NCBI GenBank assembly: GCA_031547595.1
Contig: JAVBRU010000010.1
Location: 1 to 23,293 of the forward strand
DNA from: JAVBRU01 sp031547595
GTDB taxonomy: Bacteria > Bacillota > Clostridia > Christensenellales > Aristaeellaceae
Length of the DNA stretch: 23,293 nucleotides
Direction of reading: 5' to 3'
The notes under the pieces are model-generated. The model did no database searches. It was not told the origin of the DNA and saw only the letters and a list, made by a program, of their open reading frames with translations. Positions within the stretch are counted from its first letter, which is position 1. Each line of letters opens with the position of its first letter. The translations under genes and the position numbers were made by a program. Below, piece by piece: positions 7,672-14,932 of the stretch.

Positions 7672-9003
7672 ATGAAAAAACTGTGCATGATGCTGGTTTT
7701 CTGTATGGCATTGTATGCCTTGCCTGCCTATGCAATTCAAGGGTATGTGTTTGACCTGGCCGATACTGAAAGCACGCGCTTCTCCAGCGGCACGGGCGGG
7801 ACGGTTTGGCGCGGCGGGGCGGATATAACCCACGTAGGCACCACCTGCGAAGGGGACTATGACGCACATATGCTGACCGACGAAATGCTGGCGGTTGTCC
7901 ATGCATGGCAAGACGAAGTCAACGACCTGTGGAAGCCGGATGAGCCCCGAGATGTAAGAATATACTTGGTGACAGGCGGTGATACAACCCTGTTGCAGCT
8001 TGTTGCACAGGATTATGGCGAGTCCGAGACGGTGGACAACGCGTATACCCGCTATTATCAGACACTCCTGATGGACGTGAATACGGGCAAGCAGCTTCAA
8101 CTGTCCGATTTGTTCTATGATAGATTCAACTATATTGCCTATATCAACCAGTGCATTGCCGCCAGCAACGAAAACGAGCAGGTGTATGAGTATTCAGGTG
8201 CAGAACCGCCGGTGCAACGCCTTGCGCGGCGGCCGTTTACAGGAATTCCGGCAGATTATCCGTTTTTCAGTTTATGGCGCAATGATATAGAGCTGTATCT
8301 GGACAGTGACAACCCCTTCTGGCCGGAATACAACAGGGGTTACTATCCCATTGAGGTGCACATCCCACTCAATCACCACATCAGCCCTTATGGCGACTGC
8401 GCGGTGGATCACATCCTGTACGAAACCATTCTGTTGAAGGGCGAGAATGCCATGCTGTGTGTGCCCACCTCCCTGCGCGTAGACGGTGGCGCATCCCCTG
8501 CCTCAGAAGCAGGGATTATCGCAAAGATGCCCGACATGGTGGCGGAGATTTTGCGGCTGGCGGGTGATGTGGAGTATGAGAAAAAGGCTCTTCTATCACC
8601 GGATATTTGGGGCAGCGAAAAGCACGTGGGCGTTGCATTTGAGCTGGAAATTGGAGACCGCTATGCAGAACGAACCCTTGAGGTGGACTTTTTCTTTGGC
8701 TATTTTGATTGCGAAACAGGCGCGCATCTGGGTTTGCAGGATGAGCTGAGCCACTGGCTCTCACACCCCGCGGTTGCATATTATCAGGCTGCACCATTTA
8801 ATACCGACGTGACAGAGCGTCCACCTTTACGGGATTATCAGCCGCCGGAGGGCACGGTGGTCACTTGCAGGGAGACAATTTATGGCTGGTGCTATACCGA
8901 CAATACCTACTGGCTGCATTTACAAGAGCCCTCCGGCGCGTATGTGGATATGCTGCTGCCCAAGGAGGACGCACAGGCTGCTTATCATCCGAGCTTTGAT
9001 TGA
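7672..9003 (+). CDS. Exported paralogue, copy 4
   Basis: The product is 443 residues with a signal peptide cut near LPAYA and a mature start GYVFDLADTEST-RFSSGTGG almost identical to copy 3. The AWANWG motif is replaced by VNDLWKPDEP. The central LQLSDLFYDRFNYIAYINQC, the SPYGDC, FDCETG and VVTC cysteines, and the LHLQEPSGAYVDMLLP end are all kept. The start at 7672 has GGAGGA at 7655-7660 and lies 4 bases after the copy 3 stop; an in-frame ATG at 7642 lies within copy 3 and is less likely. A 33-base segment (7768-7800) is identical to 6432-6464 in copy 3. Confidence 0.85.
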   Translation: MKKLCMMLVFCMALYALPAYAIQGYVFDLADTESTRFSSGTGGTVWRGGADITHVGTTCEGDYDAHMLTDEMLAVVHAWQDEVNDLWKPDEPRDVRIYLVTGGDTTLLQLVAQDYGESETVDNAYTRYYQTLLMDVNTGKQLQLSDLFYDRFNYIAYINQCIAASNENEQVYEYSGAEPPVQRLARRPFTGIPADYPFFSLWRNDIELYLDSDNPFWPEYNRGYYPIEVHIPLNHHISPYGDCAVDHILYETILLKGENAMLCVPTSLRVDGGASPASEAGIIAKMPDMVAEILRLAGDVEYEKKALLSPDIWGSEKHVGVAFELEIGDRYAERTLEVDFFFGYFDCETGAHLGLQDELSHWLSHPAVAYYQAAPFNTDVTERPPLRDYQPPEGTVVTCRETIYGWCYTDNTYWLHLQEPSGAYVDMLLPKEDAQAAYHPSFD

Positions 9004-9018
9004 CGAAAGGAACCCAAC

Positions 9019-10359
9019 ATGAAAAGATTGTATGCGTTTTTGCTGATTTGCCTGCTGGCACTCCCCTCCGCGCTGGCGATACCAAGCTACGAGTTTGACC
9101 GTACCGGCAGCGAAAAAACAAGGGTTTCCAGTGGCACCGGCGGCACCGTCTGGTACGGCGTGCTGACAGACAAGCATTGGGACAACATCGTGGAATTGAC
9201 AAATACCAGCCAGGCGCAGGCATATGCCCTGCAAAGCAGGCTGTATACGGCCTGGGGGCTGGACAGCAACGGCTGGAGCAAGAATGTGACCTCCAGCCTG
9301 ACTGTGCTGTGCCAAAATGACGAAGCGGTATTGCTGAGCCTTCGCCTGTACCATTGGAACGAAGAAATTGAAAACTATTATTGGGGCGGCTATGGCGATT
9401 ATGTGCTGCAAAACACACTGGTGGACGTGCGCACCGGCCTGCCGCTGCGGCTGTCTGATTTGTTTTATGACGGATTCAATTATATTGACTACATCAATCA
9501 GGCGATTATCAGGAGCTTTTCGCTGTACGGAGCCTACATGGAGCAGTGGTTTGGCGTGCCGTCGCTGACAGTGCAACGCCAACCGTTCACAGGGTTTCCG
9601 CGGGATTACCCGTATTTCACCATCACCGAATTTGCCGGGCAAACCTATCTGGAGCTGCTGATTGACAACAATAATCCGTTCTTTTCCATGCGGCAGGAGG
9701 ACGGATCGCAAACCCGCGTGCGCGTTCCCCTCACCCATGCCATCAGCCCCTATGGCGGATGTTATCTGGAAGATATTCTGTATGACGTAGAGCCGCTGGG
9801 GAGTAGCGGCGCACGGCTGTATGTGCCAACGGCATTTACTTTGGACAGCGGGGCGTACCCGGAGGCGGAGGCGCGCATTTTGCAGCAAATCCCGCAAAAA
9901 GTGGAGGAAGTGAAGCGCCTGGTGGCGGGGATCCCCACCGATGCCGACACCGTGGTGCGCCACAGCCTGCGCGTGAGCAACCATCAGATGCTGCTCAATT
10001 ACACCATCGGGCAGGAGCTGCCCTATGAAATGGATGTATTGGCCTACCTGATCTTTGGCGCTTTTGACTGCGACACGGGCGAATACATTGGCCTGGAGGA
10101 ATCGCTTAGCTATTTGTTGTATAATAGAGATATGACGTTTTATCAGCCCGCGCCTGCGGGTACGCCGCGCAAAGACCGCATAATGATCACTGGCTACCGC
10201 CCTTCCGAGGGCACCCGCATCATATGCCAAGAGAATGTGTATGGCGAGCTGGAGGGCGCGTTGGTGTACTGGCTGCATTTGCAGGAGCCGTCCGGCGCGT
10301 ATGTGGATATGCTGGCACCGGAAAGCGCATTGCCCCGCGAGGAGGGCAACAATGGGTAA
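9019..10359 (+). CDS. Exported paralogue, copy 5
   Basis: The product is 446 residues with a signal peptide cut near PSALA, then YEFDRTGSEKTRVSSGTGG. It keeps LRLSDLFYDGFNYIDYIN, PFTGFPRDYPYF, SPYGGC, FDCDTG, IIC and LHLQEPSGAYVDML. It alone has Ala instead of Cys after YINQ, so one of the predicted disulfides cannot form in the usual way. AAAGGAA precedes the ATG by about 8 bases, and the gene begins 15 bases after copy 4. Its TAA stop coincides with the left edge of the MITE-like insertion, so the last few residues may have changed when the element inserted. Confidence 0.85.
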   Translation: MKRLYAFLLICLLALPSALAIPSYEFDRTGSEKTRVSSGTGGTVWYGVLTDKHWDNIVELTNTSQAQAYALQSRLYTAWGLDSNGWSKNVTSSLTVLCQNDEAVLLSLRLYHWNEEIENYYWGGYGDYVLQNTLVDVRTGLPLRLSDLFYDGFNYIDYINQAIIRSFSLYGAYMEQWFGVPSLTVQRQPFTGFPRDYPYFTITEFAGQTYLELLIDNNNPFFSMRQEDGSQTRVRVPLTHAISPYGGCYLEDILYDVEPLGSSGARLYVPTAFTLDSGAYPEAEARILQQIPQKVEEVKRLVAGIPTDADTVVRHSLRVSNHQMLLNYTIGQELPYEMDVLAYLIFGAFDCDTGEYIGLEESLSYLLYNRDMTFYQPAPAGTPRKDRIMITGYRPSEGTRIICQENVYGELEGALVYWLHLQEPSGAYVDMLAPESALPREEGNNG

Positions 10360-10682
10360 TACTAATTCGCATCTAAAATCGGTAGTCGCAGACATGCCTT
10401 TTCCGCCAATGCGGCACTCCGAATTCTTGGTAGCCACTGATTTATTCAGGCATTACGTCTGTCGGCGTCTTTTGCCCGTGCGCCGCGTCAGAAAAGCTCG
10501 AAATAGCGCTGCTATTCCTTCGCTTTCCTTCCTTGCCCACAGACAAAATACGCTCGCCATCCGCAAACCTTCATTAAATCATTGGCCACCTTGAAATAGC
10601 GCTGCTATTCCTGCAAATTCTACGTTTGCCTTGACGAAAAATTCACGCCTGCTTTGTATCGATTTTAGAAGCTCATTAGTAT
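10359..10682. mobile_element. MITE-like element with terminal inverted repeats
   Basis: About 324 non-coding bases are bounded by imperfect 23-base inverted repeats. The left end (10359-10381) is ATACTAAT, five bases, then TCTAAAATCG. The right end (10660-10682) is its complement, with mismatches only in the five-base middle. Inside, a 19-base unit containing AATAGCGCTGCTATT, itself a small hairpin, occurs twice (10500-10518 and 10593-10611). There is no transposase or good ORF, and I see no clear target duplication. The element splits an otherwise tightly packed operon. The TATAAT at its right edge (10680-10685) is too close to the next ribosome binding site to be a convincing promoter. Confidence 0.75.
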
Positions 10683-10702
10683 AATAAGAAGGAGGTATCC
10701 GG

Positions 10703-12034
10703 ATGAAAAAACTTTTCGCTCTGCTGATGGCCTGCCTGCTTGTCTGTGGAGCCTTACCTGCCCGCGCGGGTTTGGAAATCTACTACTATGACCTGACCGA
10801 TACCGAAAAAATATACCACTCCTCCGGCACGGGCGGGGTGATGTGGTGTGGGTTTCTGGAGGGAGCAGGACACAGCCGCCAGGGTGAATGGGCGACGGAA
10901 AAAAGCCCTTTTGACGCTGCGATCAACGACTACATCCGCCAATGGACGCAGGAGGCCTGGGCCAATTGGGGTGCTACCGGGGTGAATGTGGAAACTGGAA
11001 AATACCCGCCTCAGGTGTCCTTGTATCAGGCGCAGGACGGGACGGAGCTGTTGGCACTGCGCTTGACGCAATCCACCAGAACCAACGATGCCACACCGGG
11101 CAGCCATATCCAAACACAGCTGTATGATTGGACGAACAAACGCGTTTTGCAGCTGTCAGATTTGTTTTACGACGGCTTTGACTACATCAACTATATCAAC
11201 GACTGCGTGATCAATGCGCAAGACTATTTGCAGGATTATGGGAGCCTGGAGATGTATGTGCTCACCGACGGCGCAACGCGGCAGCCCTTCGCCGGCCTGC
11301 CCAACGACTATCCGTTTTTTGATTTGATCACAGGCGGCAGCACGTATTTGAATGTGCTGTTTGAGAGAAGCTCTCCCTTCTTTAGCAGCCACAGCGGGTA
11401 TGGTCAGCCCGGCGAAGCGCTGGTGCCACTGCTGCACAGCAACAGCCCCTTTGGCGGCTGCCGGATCAACTCCATTCAGTACGAAACCTCCTTCCCCGCC
11501 CTAAGCATCACGCTGCACAGCGCCACGGCTGTAACGGTTGATGACCATCAGAAGCGGTCTTTCGATATTGTTCAGAAATTGGAGGTGGTGTATGAACCGC
11601 TGGTGCGCCATTTGCAGCTGCAGCCGGGGAGCAGTCCAATTGCCATTGAGCCTGGGCTTTTCATTGATCACGACCGGCTGAAGATGGGCTTGATCGCGCA
11701 GACCGATTTCTGGGAAGAGAATTATTTCTATAACTATCTGTATATTGGCATAATGAATGCAGATACAGGGGCATTCCAGGGGCTGGAAGGCCTGCTGGAA
11801 TACTGCCTGGCGGAGCCGCAGGCGGCGTGCTATGCAGTTGCGCCACTTGATATGGAGGAGGGGTTTACGCTGCTGGAAGGCTATTGTTTGCCTGCCGATA
11901 GCCGTGCGATCTATGCCTGGCAGGGCACTCATGGGAACGACCCGCTATGCTGGCTATTGGTGCAAACGCCGGATGGGGAGTATGTGCAGGTGCAGCTCAG
12001 CTATGAGGTATATTACGATTATATCAATAATTAG
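10703..12034 (+). CDS. Exported paralogue, copy 6
   Basis: The product is 443 residues with a signal peptide cut near LPARA, then LEIYYYDLTDTEKIYHSSGTGG and EAWANWG. LQLSDLFYDGFDYINYINDC, GLPNDYPFF, VPLLHSNSPFGGC and a C-terminal LVQTPDGEYVQVQL follow. The FDC and TC cysteines of copies 1-5 are replaced by NAD and YAW, so that pair has been lost as a unit. GGAGG (10691-10695) lies just right of the MITE edge. It is closest to copy 7, with which it shares an exact 26-base segment (10763-10788). Function unknown. Confidence 0.85.
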   Translation: MKKLFALLMACLLVCGALPARAGLEIYYYDLTDTEKIYHSSGTGGVMWCGFLEGAGHSRQGEWATEKSPFDAAINDYIRQWTQEAWANWGATGVNVETGKYPPQVSLYQAQDGTELLALRLTQSTRTNDATPGSHIQTQLYDWTNKRVLQLSDLFYDGFDYINYINDCVINAQDYLQDYGSLEMYVLTDGATRQPFAGLPNDYPFFDLITGGSTYLNVLFERSSPFFSSHSGYGQPGEALVPLLHSNSPFGGCRINSIQYETSFPALSITLHSATAVTVDDHQKRSFDIVQKLEVVYEPLVRHLQLQPGSSPIAIEPGLFIDHDRLKMGLIAQTDFWEENYFYNYLYIGIMNADTGAFQGLEGLLEYCLAEPQAACYAVAPLDMEEGFTLLEGYCLPADSRAIYAWQGTHGNDPLCWLLVQTPDGEYVQVQLSYEVYYDYINN

Positions 12035-12053
12035 CTTTCCAGGGAGGTGCCGG

Positions 12054-13415
12054 ATGAAAAAACACTTTGCGTTGCTGATGGCCTGCATGCTGGTCTGCGG
12101 GGTTTTTACTGCACGCGCGGGTTTGGAAATCTACTACTACGACCTCGCCGATACTGAAAAGATACACCATTCCTCCGGCACAGGCGGGACAGCGTGGCAC
12201 GGGTTTATGGAGCGGACGGCCTATAGCTATCGGGGTGAATGGGCAACGGATGAAAGCCCTTTTGAGGCAGATATCAATGCGTATATCCGCCAGTGGACAC
12301 AAGAGGCATGGGCAAACTGGGGCTATGGGGATGTTGATGTAGCCGCAAGCGAATACGCGCCCCGCGTCACGTTGTGGACTGCGCAGGATGGCACGCAACT
12401 GCTAACATTGCAGGTCAATCAAACCGGCGTGAATACGCTGGCAAACGCGCAGGTTGCCGGTGCGTGCCTGCAAAGCCAATTGTTTGACTGGACGAACGGG
12501 CGCGCCTTGCGGCTATCCGATCTGTTTTATGATGGGTTTGACTACATTCCGTATGTCAATCACTGCGTGGCCAACGCGGAAGACTATATGCAGGATTATG
12601 AGCATCTGGAGCTTTGGCCGCTCACCGATAACGATATGCGCCGGCCCTTCACCGGCCTGCCCAATGATTATCCCTTTATCAGTTTCACAGGGGGCAGCGT
12701 ATCTCTCCTGAGCATCCTGCTGGAGGACAGCAACCCGTTCTGGAGCGATTCCAGAGAATACAATAATCCGGGCGAGGCGCTGGTACCCCTGCTGCACAGC
12801 AACAGCCCATATGGCAGCTGCCAGTTTGGCGGCATCCGGTGCGATACGGATGTTTCTCATGCGGGCATTACGCTGCAACGCCTTGCCAGCATCAGCCTGG
12901 ATGGCAGCACCGCATGGAAACCAGCCATTGTGCAGCGGATGGATGCCGCATGCACGCCCTTGCTACAGCAATTGCAGATGGAGCCGCAGGATGCCAAACG
13001 TACAGCGCAGCCCGGGTTCTCTTTGTGGCAAGACCGGCTACACGTGCGCTATGACGCTTGGATGATCATTGAACCCTTCAGCTATAATGGAACCAGCGTG
13101 CACATTGGCAATGTGAACGCTGATAGCGGCGCATGCAATTGGCTGGACGGGCTGCTGGCGGAATGTTTGCTCCAACCACAAGTGGCATATTACGCCTTGG
13201 CACCGCTCTGCGCAAAAGAGGAGCAGCTGACCCTTCTGGTGGATTATCAGTTGCCCGAAAACAGCCAGGCACTGTATACCTGGGAATCGTGGCAGCGGGG
13301 TAATGATTTATATTGGCTGCTCGTTCAAACGCCGGATGGAGAATATGTACAAGTGCAGATGCCCAAAGAGATATATGATGCTTATTCGGTAAACTGGTAT
13401 GTAGAATGGCCGTGA
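12054..13415 (+). CDS. Exported paralogue, copy 7
   Basis: The product is 453 residues with a signal peptide cut near FTARA and a mature start LEIYYYDLADTEKIHHSSGTGG. It then has EAWANWGYG, LRLSDLFYDGFDYIPYVNHC, FTGLPNDYPF, VPLLHSNSPYGSC, NADSGAC and LVQTPDGEYVQVQM. Like copy 6 it lacks the second cysteine pair of copies 1-5, and it has unrelated cysteines elsewhere. The ATG at 12054 is chosen because GGGAGGTG lies 5 bases upstream and the signal peptide begins there; the frame is open far upstream through copy 6, but only as a shadow. The 26-base segment 12114-12139 is identical to copy 6. Last of the array. Confidence 0.85.
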   Translation: MKKHFALLMACMLVCGVFTARAGLEIYYYDLADTEKIHHSSGTGGTAWHGFMERTAYSYRGEWATDESPFEADINAYIRQWTQEAWANWGYGDVDVAASEYAPRVTLWTAQDGTQLLTLQVNQTGVNTLANAQVAGACLQSQLFDWTNGRALRLSDLFYDGFDYIPYVNHCVANAEDYMQDYEHLELWPLTDNDMRRPFTGLPNDYPFISFTGGSVSLLSILLEDSNPFWSDSREYNNPGEALVPLLHSNSPYGSCQFGGIRCDTDVSHAGITLQRLASISLDGSTAWKPAIVQRMDAACTPLLQQLQMEPQDAKRTAQPGFSLWQDRLHVRYDAWMIIEPFSYNGTSVHIGNVNADSGACNWLDGLLAECLLQPQVAYYALAPLCAKEEQLTLLVDYQLPENSQALYTWESWQRGNDLYWLLVQTPDGEYVQVQMPKEIYDAYSVNWYVEWP

Positions 13416-13442
13416 TAACAGCCACAGAAAAGAAGGAAAGCT

Positions 13443-13937
13443 ATGTTTTACAGTTTTCAGGACGAACCCCGCGGAGCGCAGTATAAGCGGTTAATCAACC
13501 ATTGCTGCCAGCATAGTGACGCCGTGCTGATGATGTTCATGGTTTTCAAATATGATGTGGATCATGAAGCCGAAATCATTCAAAAGACCCGGCAACAACT
13601 GGCACCGCACCGCATCAAAACACGCAGCGACCCCAATCGCCCCGGCACGGTAAGCCAAGACACCCGAAATACCTATATGATCGACCTGTATACCGCCAAC
13701 AGCGATATCCAGGCATATCTGCTATCCGTCGATGGCCTGTTTGACTGGCAATTGCCCCATTTGCCGGAGGATATATCGTTCTTTAAGGATGGGAAGTGCT
13801 GGCTGGCCACTTGCTCGCATGAGAAGCTGGCATGGTTGTCGTGCGAGGAAGGTGCGCTTCCCGAGCTGAACGATCTATTGGAGCTGGAGGACGACACAAA
13901 TCCTGTGTTCTTTACGGAGGAATACCACATAGAGTGA
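13443..13937 (+). CDS. Conserved-looking cytoplasmic protein, unknown function
   Basis: The product is 164 residues, acidic at its C-terminus, with no signal peptide or membrane segment. It contains HCCQHSDAVLMMF near the N-terminus and LPEDISFFKDGKCWLATCSHE in its second half. I do not recognise the family. AAGGAAA lies just before the ATG and the gene follows copy 7 by 27 bases, so it is probably the last gene of the operon. It is the only clearly non-exported product there, so it might have a regulatory or protective role, but that is guesswork. It is followed by a degenerate repeat and a hairpin. Confidence 0.65.
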   Translation: MFYSFQDEPRGAQYKRLINHCCQHSDAVLMMFMVFKYDVDHEAEIIQKTRQQLAPHRIKTRSDPNRPGTVSQDTRNTYMIDLYTANSDIQAYLLSVDGLFDWQLPHLPEDISFFKDGKCWLATCSHEKLAWLSCEEGALPELNDLLELEDDTNPVFFTEEYHIE

Positions 13938-13945
13938 TACCGTAC

Positions 13946-14008
13946 GGCCGATGTTCGCAGGTGCAATCAATCCCACAATTACCCCCATAAGTAGAGGCAG
14001 GGCAATGT
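13946..14008 (-). repeat. Partial intergenic repeat, copy D
   Basis: The stretch from GTTCGCAGG (13953) through CCCCCATAAGTAGAGGCAGG resembles the outer part of the copy next to nth (GTTCGCAGG at 14833 onward), at roughly two-thirds identity by eye. The two-hairpin half is missing or decayed. It lies beyond the 3' end of the minus-strand gene at 14108, in the same relative orientation as copies A and B. Confidence 0.5.
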
Positions 14009-14035
14009 CATGCAATTACGCACGACAAGCGGTAC

Positions 14036-14067
14036 GCAGCATTCCCCTCTATGGAGTGGAATGCTGC
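14036..14067. terminator. Hairpin between convergent genes, possible terminator
   Basis: GCAGCATTCC (14036-14045) pairs perfectly with GGAATGCTGC (14058-14067), and the stem extends inward with one mismatch. ACATTTT follows on the plus strand, a weak U-tract. It lies between two converging genes and could end transcription from the array operon. Confidence 0.4.
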
Positions 14068-14107
14068 ACATTTTGCTTATCGTATCGATTTGATAAGGCT
14101 CTTGCGG

Positions 14108-14401
14108 TTATTCTTCCGCTTGCCCGCACAACTGCATCATGAGCTGCGCGCCGCATTTGATGCCTATTTCAAGGTGCGCTTCCGCTACGACAGTAACATA
14201 GTTATTTATCGTGTCCTCAATTTGATTGAACTCCTCATCCGACAATTTTTCGCGCAACAGCTCCATGGCTTCGTGCTCTGCTTGCCTAACGCGTTCTTCA
14301 CAGGATTTGTTAACTACTTCCGCTCCTTCAGTGCCATACTTAATGAAGCCTATCAGTTGTTGAGCATGCGTGCGGCGAAGCATGCTTTTGAAATATTCCA
14401 T
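14108..14401 (-). CDS. Small DUF6809-like protein
   Basis: The product is 97 residues from the ATG at 14401, which has AAGGAAG 7 bases upstream; a GTG six codons earlier would leave no ribosome binding site. The middle is a charged helix (LLREKLSDEEFNQIEDTINNY) and the end has HLEIGIKCGAQLMMQL. That resembles the FxxGFxLGAxLMxEx ending of small Clostridia proteins annotated DUF6809; the match is from memory. No signal or membrane segment is present. The gene is divergent from a Cro/CI-type regulator, and the palindrome between them overlaps its -10. Confidence 0.6.
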   Translation of the reverse strand: MEYFKSMLRRTHAQQLIGFIKYGTEGAEVVNKSCEERVRQAEHEAMELLREKLSDEEFNQIEDTINNYVTVVAEAHLEIGIKCGAQLMMQLCGQAEE

Positions 14402-14444
14402 GGTCTTACTTCCTTTCACAATTAAGAAGATAATTCTATAGAGC

Positions 14445-14470
14445 CTTTTGGTCTATATATAGACCAAAAG
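14445..14470. promoter_or_regulatory. Perfect 26-bp palindrome, probable operator
   Basis: CTTTTGGTCTATA at 14445-14457 is followed directly by its exact reverse complement at 14458-14470. It lies between divergent genes, one of which encodes a helix-turn-helix regulator. It overlaps the proposed -10 of the minus-strand gene, where a bound dimer would block transcription. It is AT-rich in the centre and lacks a U-tract on either side, so a terminator role is unlikely. Confidence 0.7.
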
Positions 14471-14495
14471 TATCATATATCGTCGACCTTGTCAA
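14467..14495 (-). promoter_or_regulatory. Promoter of the DUF6809-like gene
   Basis: On the minus strand a consensus TTGACA (14490-14495) is followed after 17 bases by TACTTT (14467-14472). The -10 overlaps the right edge of the 26-bp palindrome. Confidence 0.5.
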
Positions 14496-14512
14496 GCTCT
14501 GGAATTTATAAT
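14483..14512 (+). promoter_or_regulatory. Possible promoter of the helix-turn-helix gene
   Basis: A consensus TATAAT at 14507-14512 is preceded after 18 bases by a weak TCGACC (14483-14488). It overlaps the -35 region of the divergent promoter, so the two could compete. Confidence 0.4.
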
Positions 14513-14546
14513 AAGACCACAACAAGAAAGGGTTGGGGGATTATTT

Positions 14547-14789
14547 ATGAATACATGGCTTGCCGTGCAAAATAGAATCATTATGCTTTGTGAGGAAAAG
14601 AAGCTGAACATAAACCAGTTGGCAACGGTTTCAGGCGTTTCCGCATCAACAGTCAAGAGCATCATTTATGGAAAAAGTCAGAACCCCGGCATTGTAACGA
14701 TAAAGATGTTGTGCGATGGGTTTGACATCTCGTTGGCCGAGTTTTTCGATACACCGGTGTTTAAGGCTTTAGAGCAGGAAATTCGCTGA
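14547..14789 (+). CDS. Cro/CI-type helix-turn-helix regulator
   Basis: The 80-residue product is little more than one HTH_3 domain. The recognition region is INQLATVSGVSASTVKSIIYGKS, followed by MLCDGFDISLAEFFDT, as in short Xre-type regulators. It would bind DNA as a dimer. GGGGGA lies about 7 bases before the ATG. The gene is divergent from the DUF6809-like gene across a perfect palindrome, which is its likely operator. The ligand or partner is unknown. Confidence 0.85.
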   Translation: MNTWLAVQNRIIMLCEEKKLNINQLATVSGVSASTVKSIIYGKSQNPGIVTIKMLCDGFDISLAEFFDTPVFKALEQEIR

Positions 14790-14823
14790 CCTTTTCTTGA
14801 ATAATATTGTAAGCAAATAAATC

Positions 14824-14932
14824 GCGCCCGCTGTTCGCAGGCGCAAGCAATTCCTTATTTATACCCTTAAGTGGGGGTGCAGGGCGCACTGCTCCCTGCC
14901 GAGGAGTCTGAGGGCGAGCAGCCCTCAGCGTA
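14824..14932 (-). repeat. Two-hairpin 3'-end repeat, copy B (overlaps nth end)
   Basis: This is the fullest copy. The outer part begins GTTCGCAGGCGCAAGC (14833). Next come GTGGGGGTGCAGGG and a hairpin of GCAGGG (14879-14884) with CCCTGC (14894-14899). The spacer GAGGAGT leads to CTGAGGGC (14908-14915) paired with GCCCTCAG (14921-14928). The last 20 or so codons and the stop of nth lie inside it. Confidence 0.75.

Noticed and set aside
10235..10594. Open frame of 119 codons crossing copy 5 and the MITE-like element
   Set aside because: It starts inside copy 5 in another frame, lacks a ribosome binding site and runs through the inverted end of the element.
10680..10685. TATAAT at the right edge of the MITE as a promoter for copy 6
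   Set aside because: Transcription would start at or inside the AGGAGG site and no -35 is seen at the right distance.
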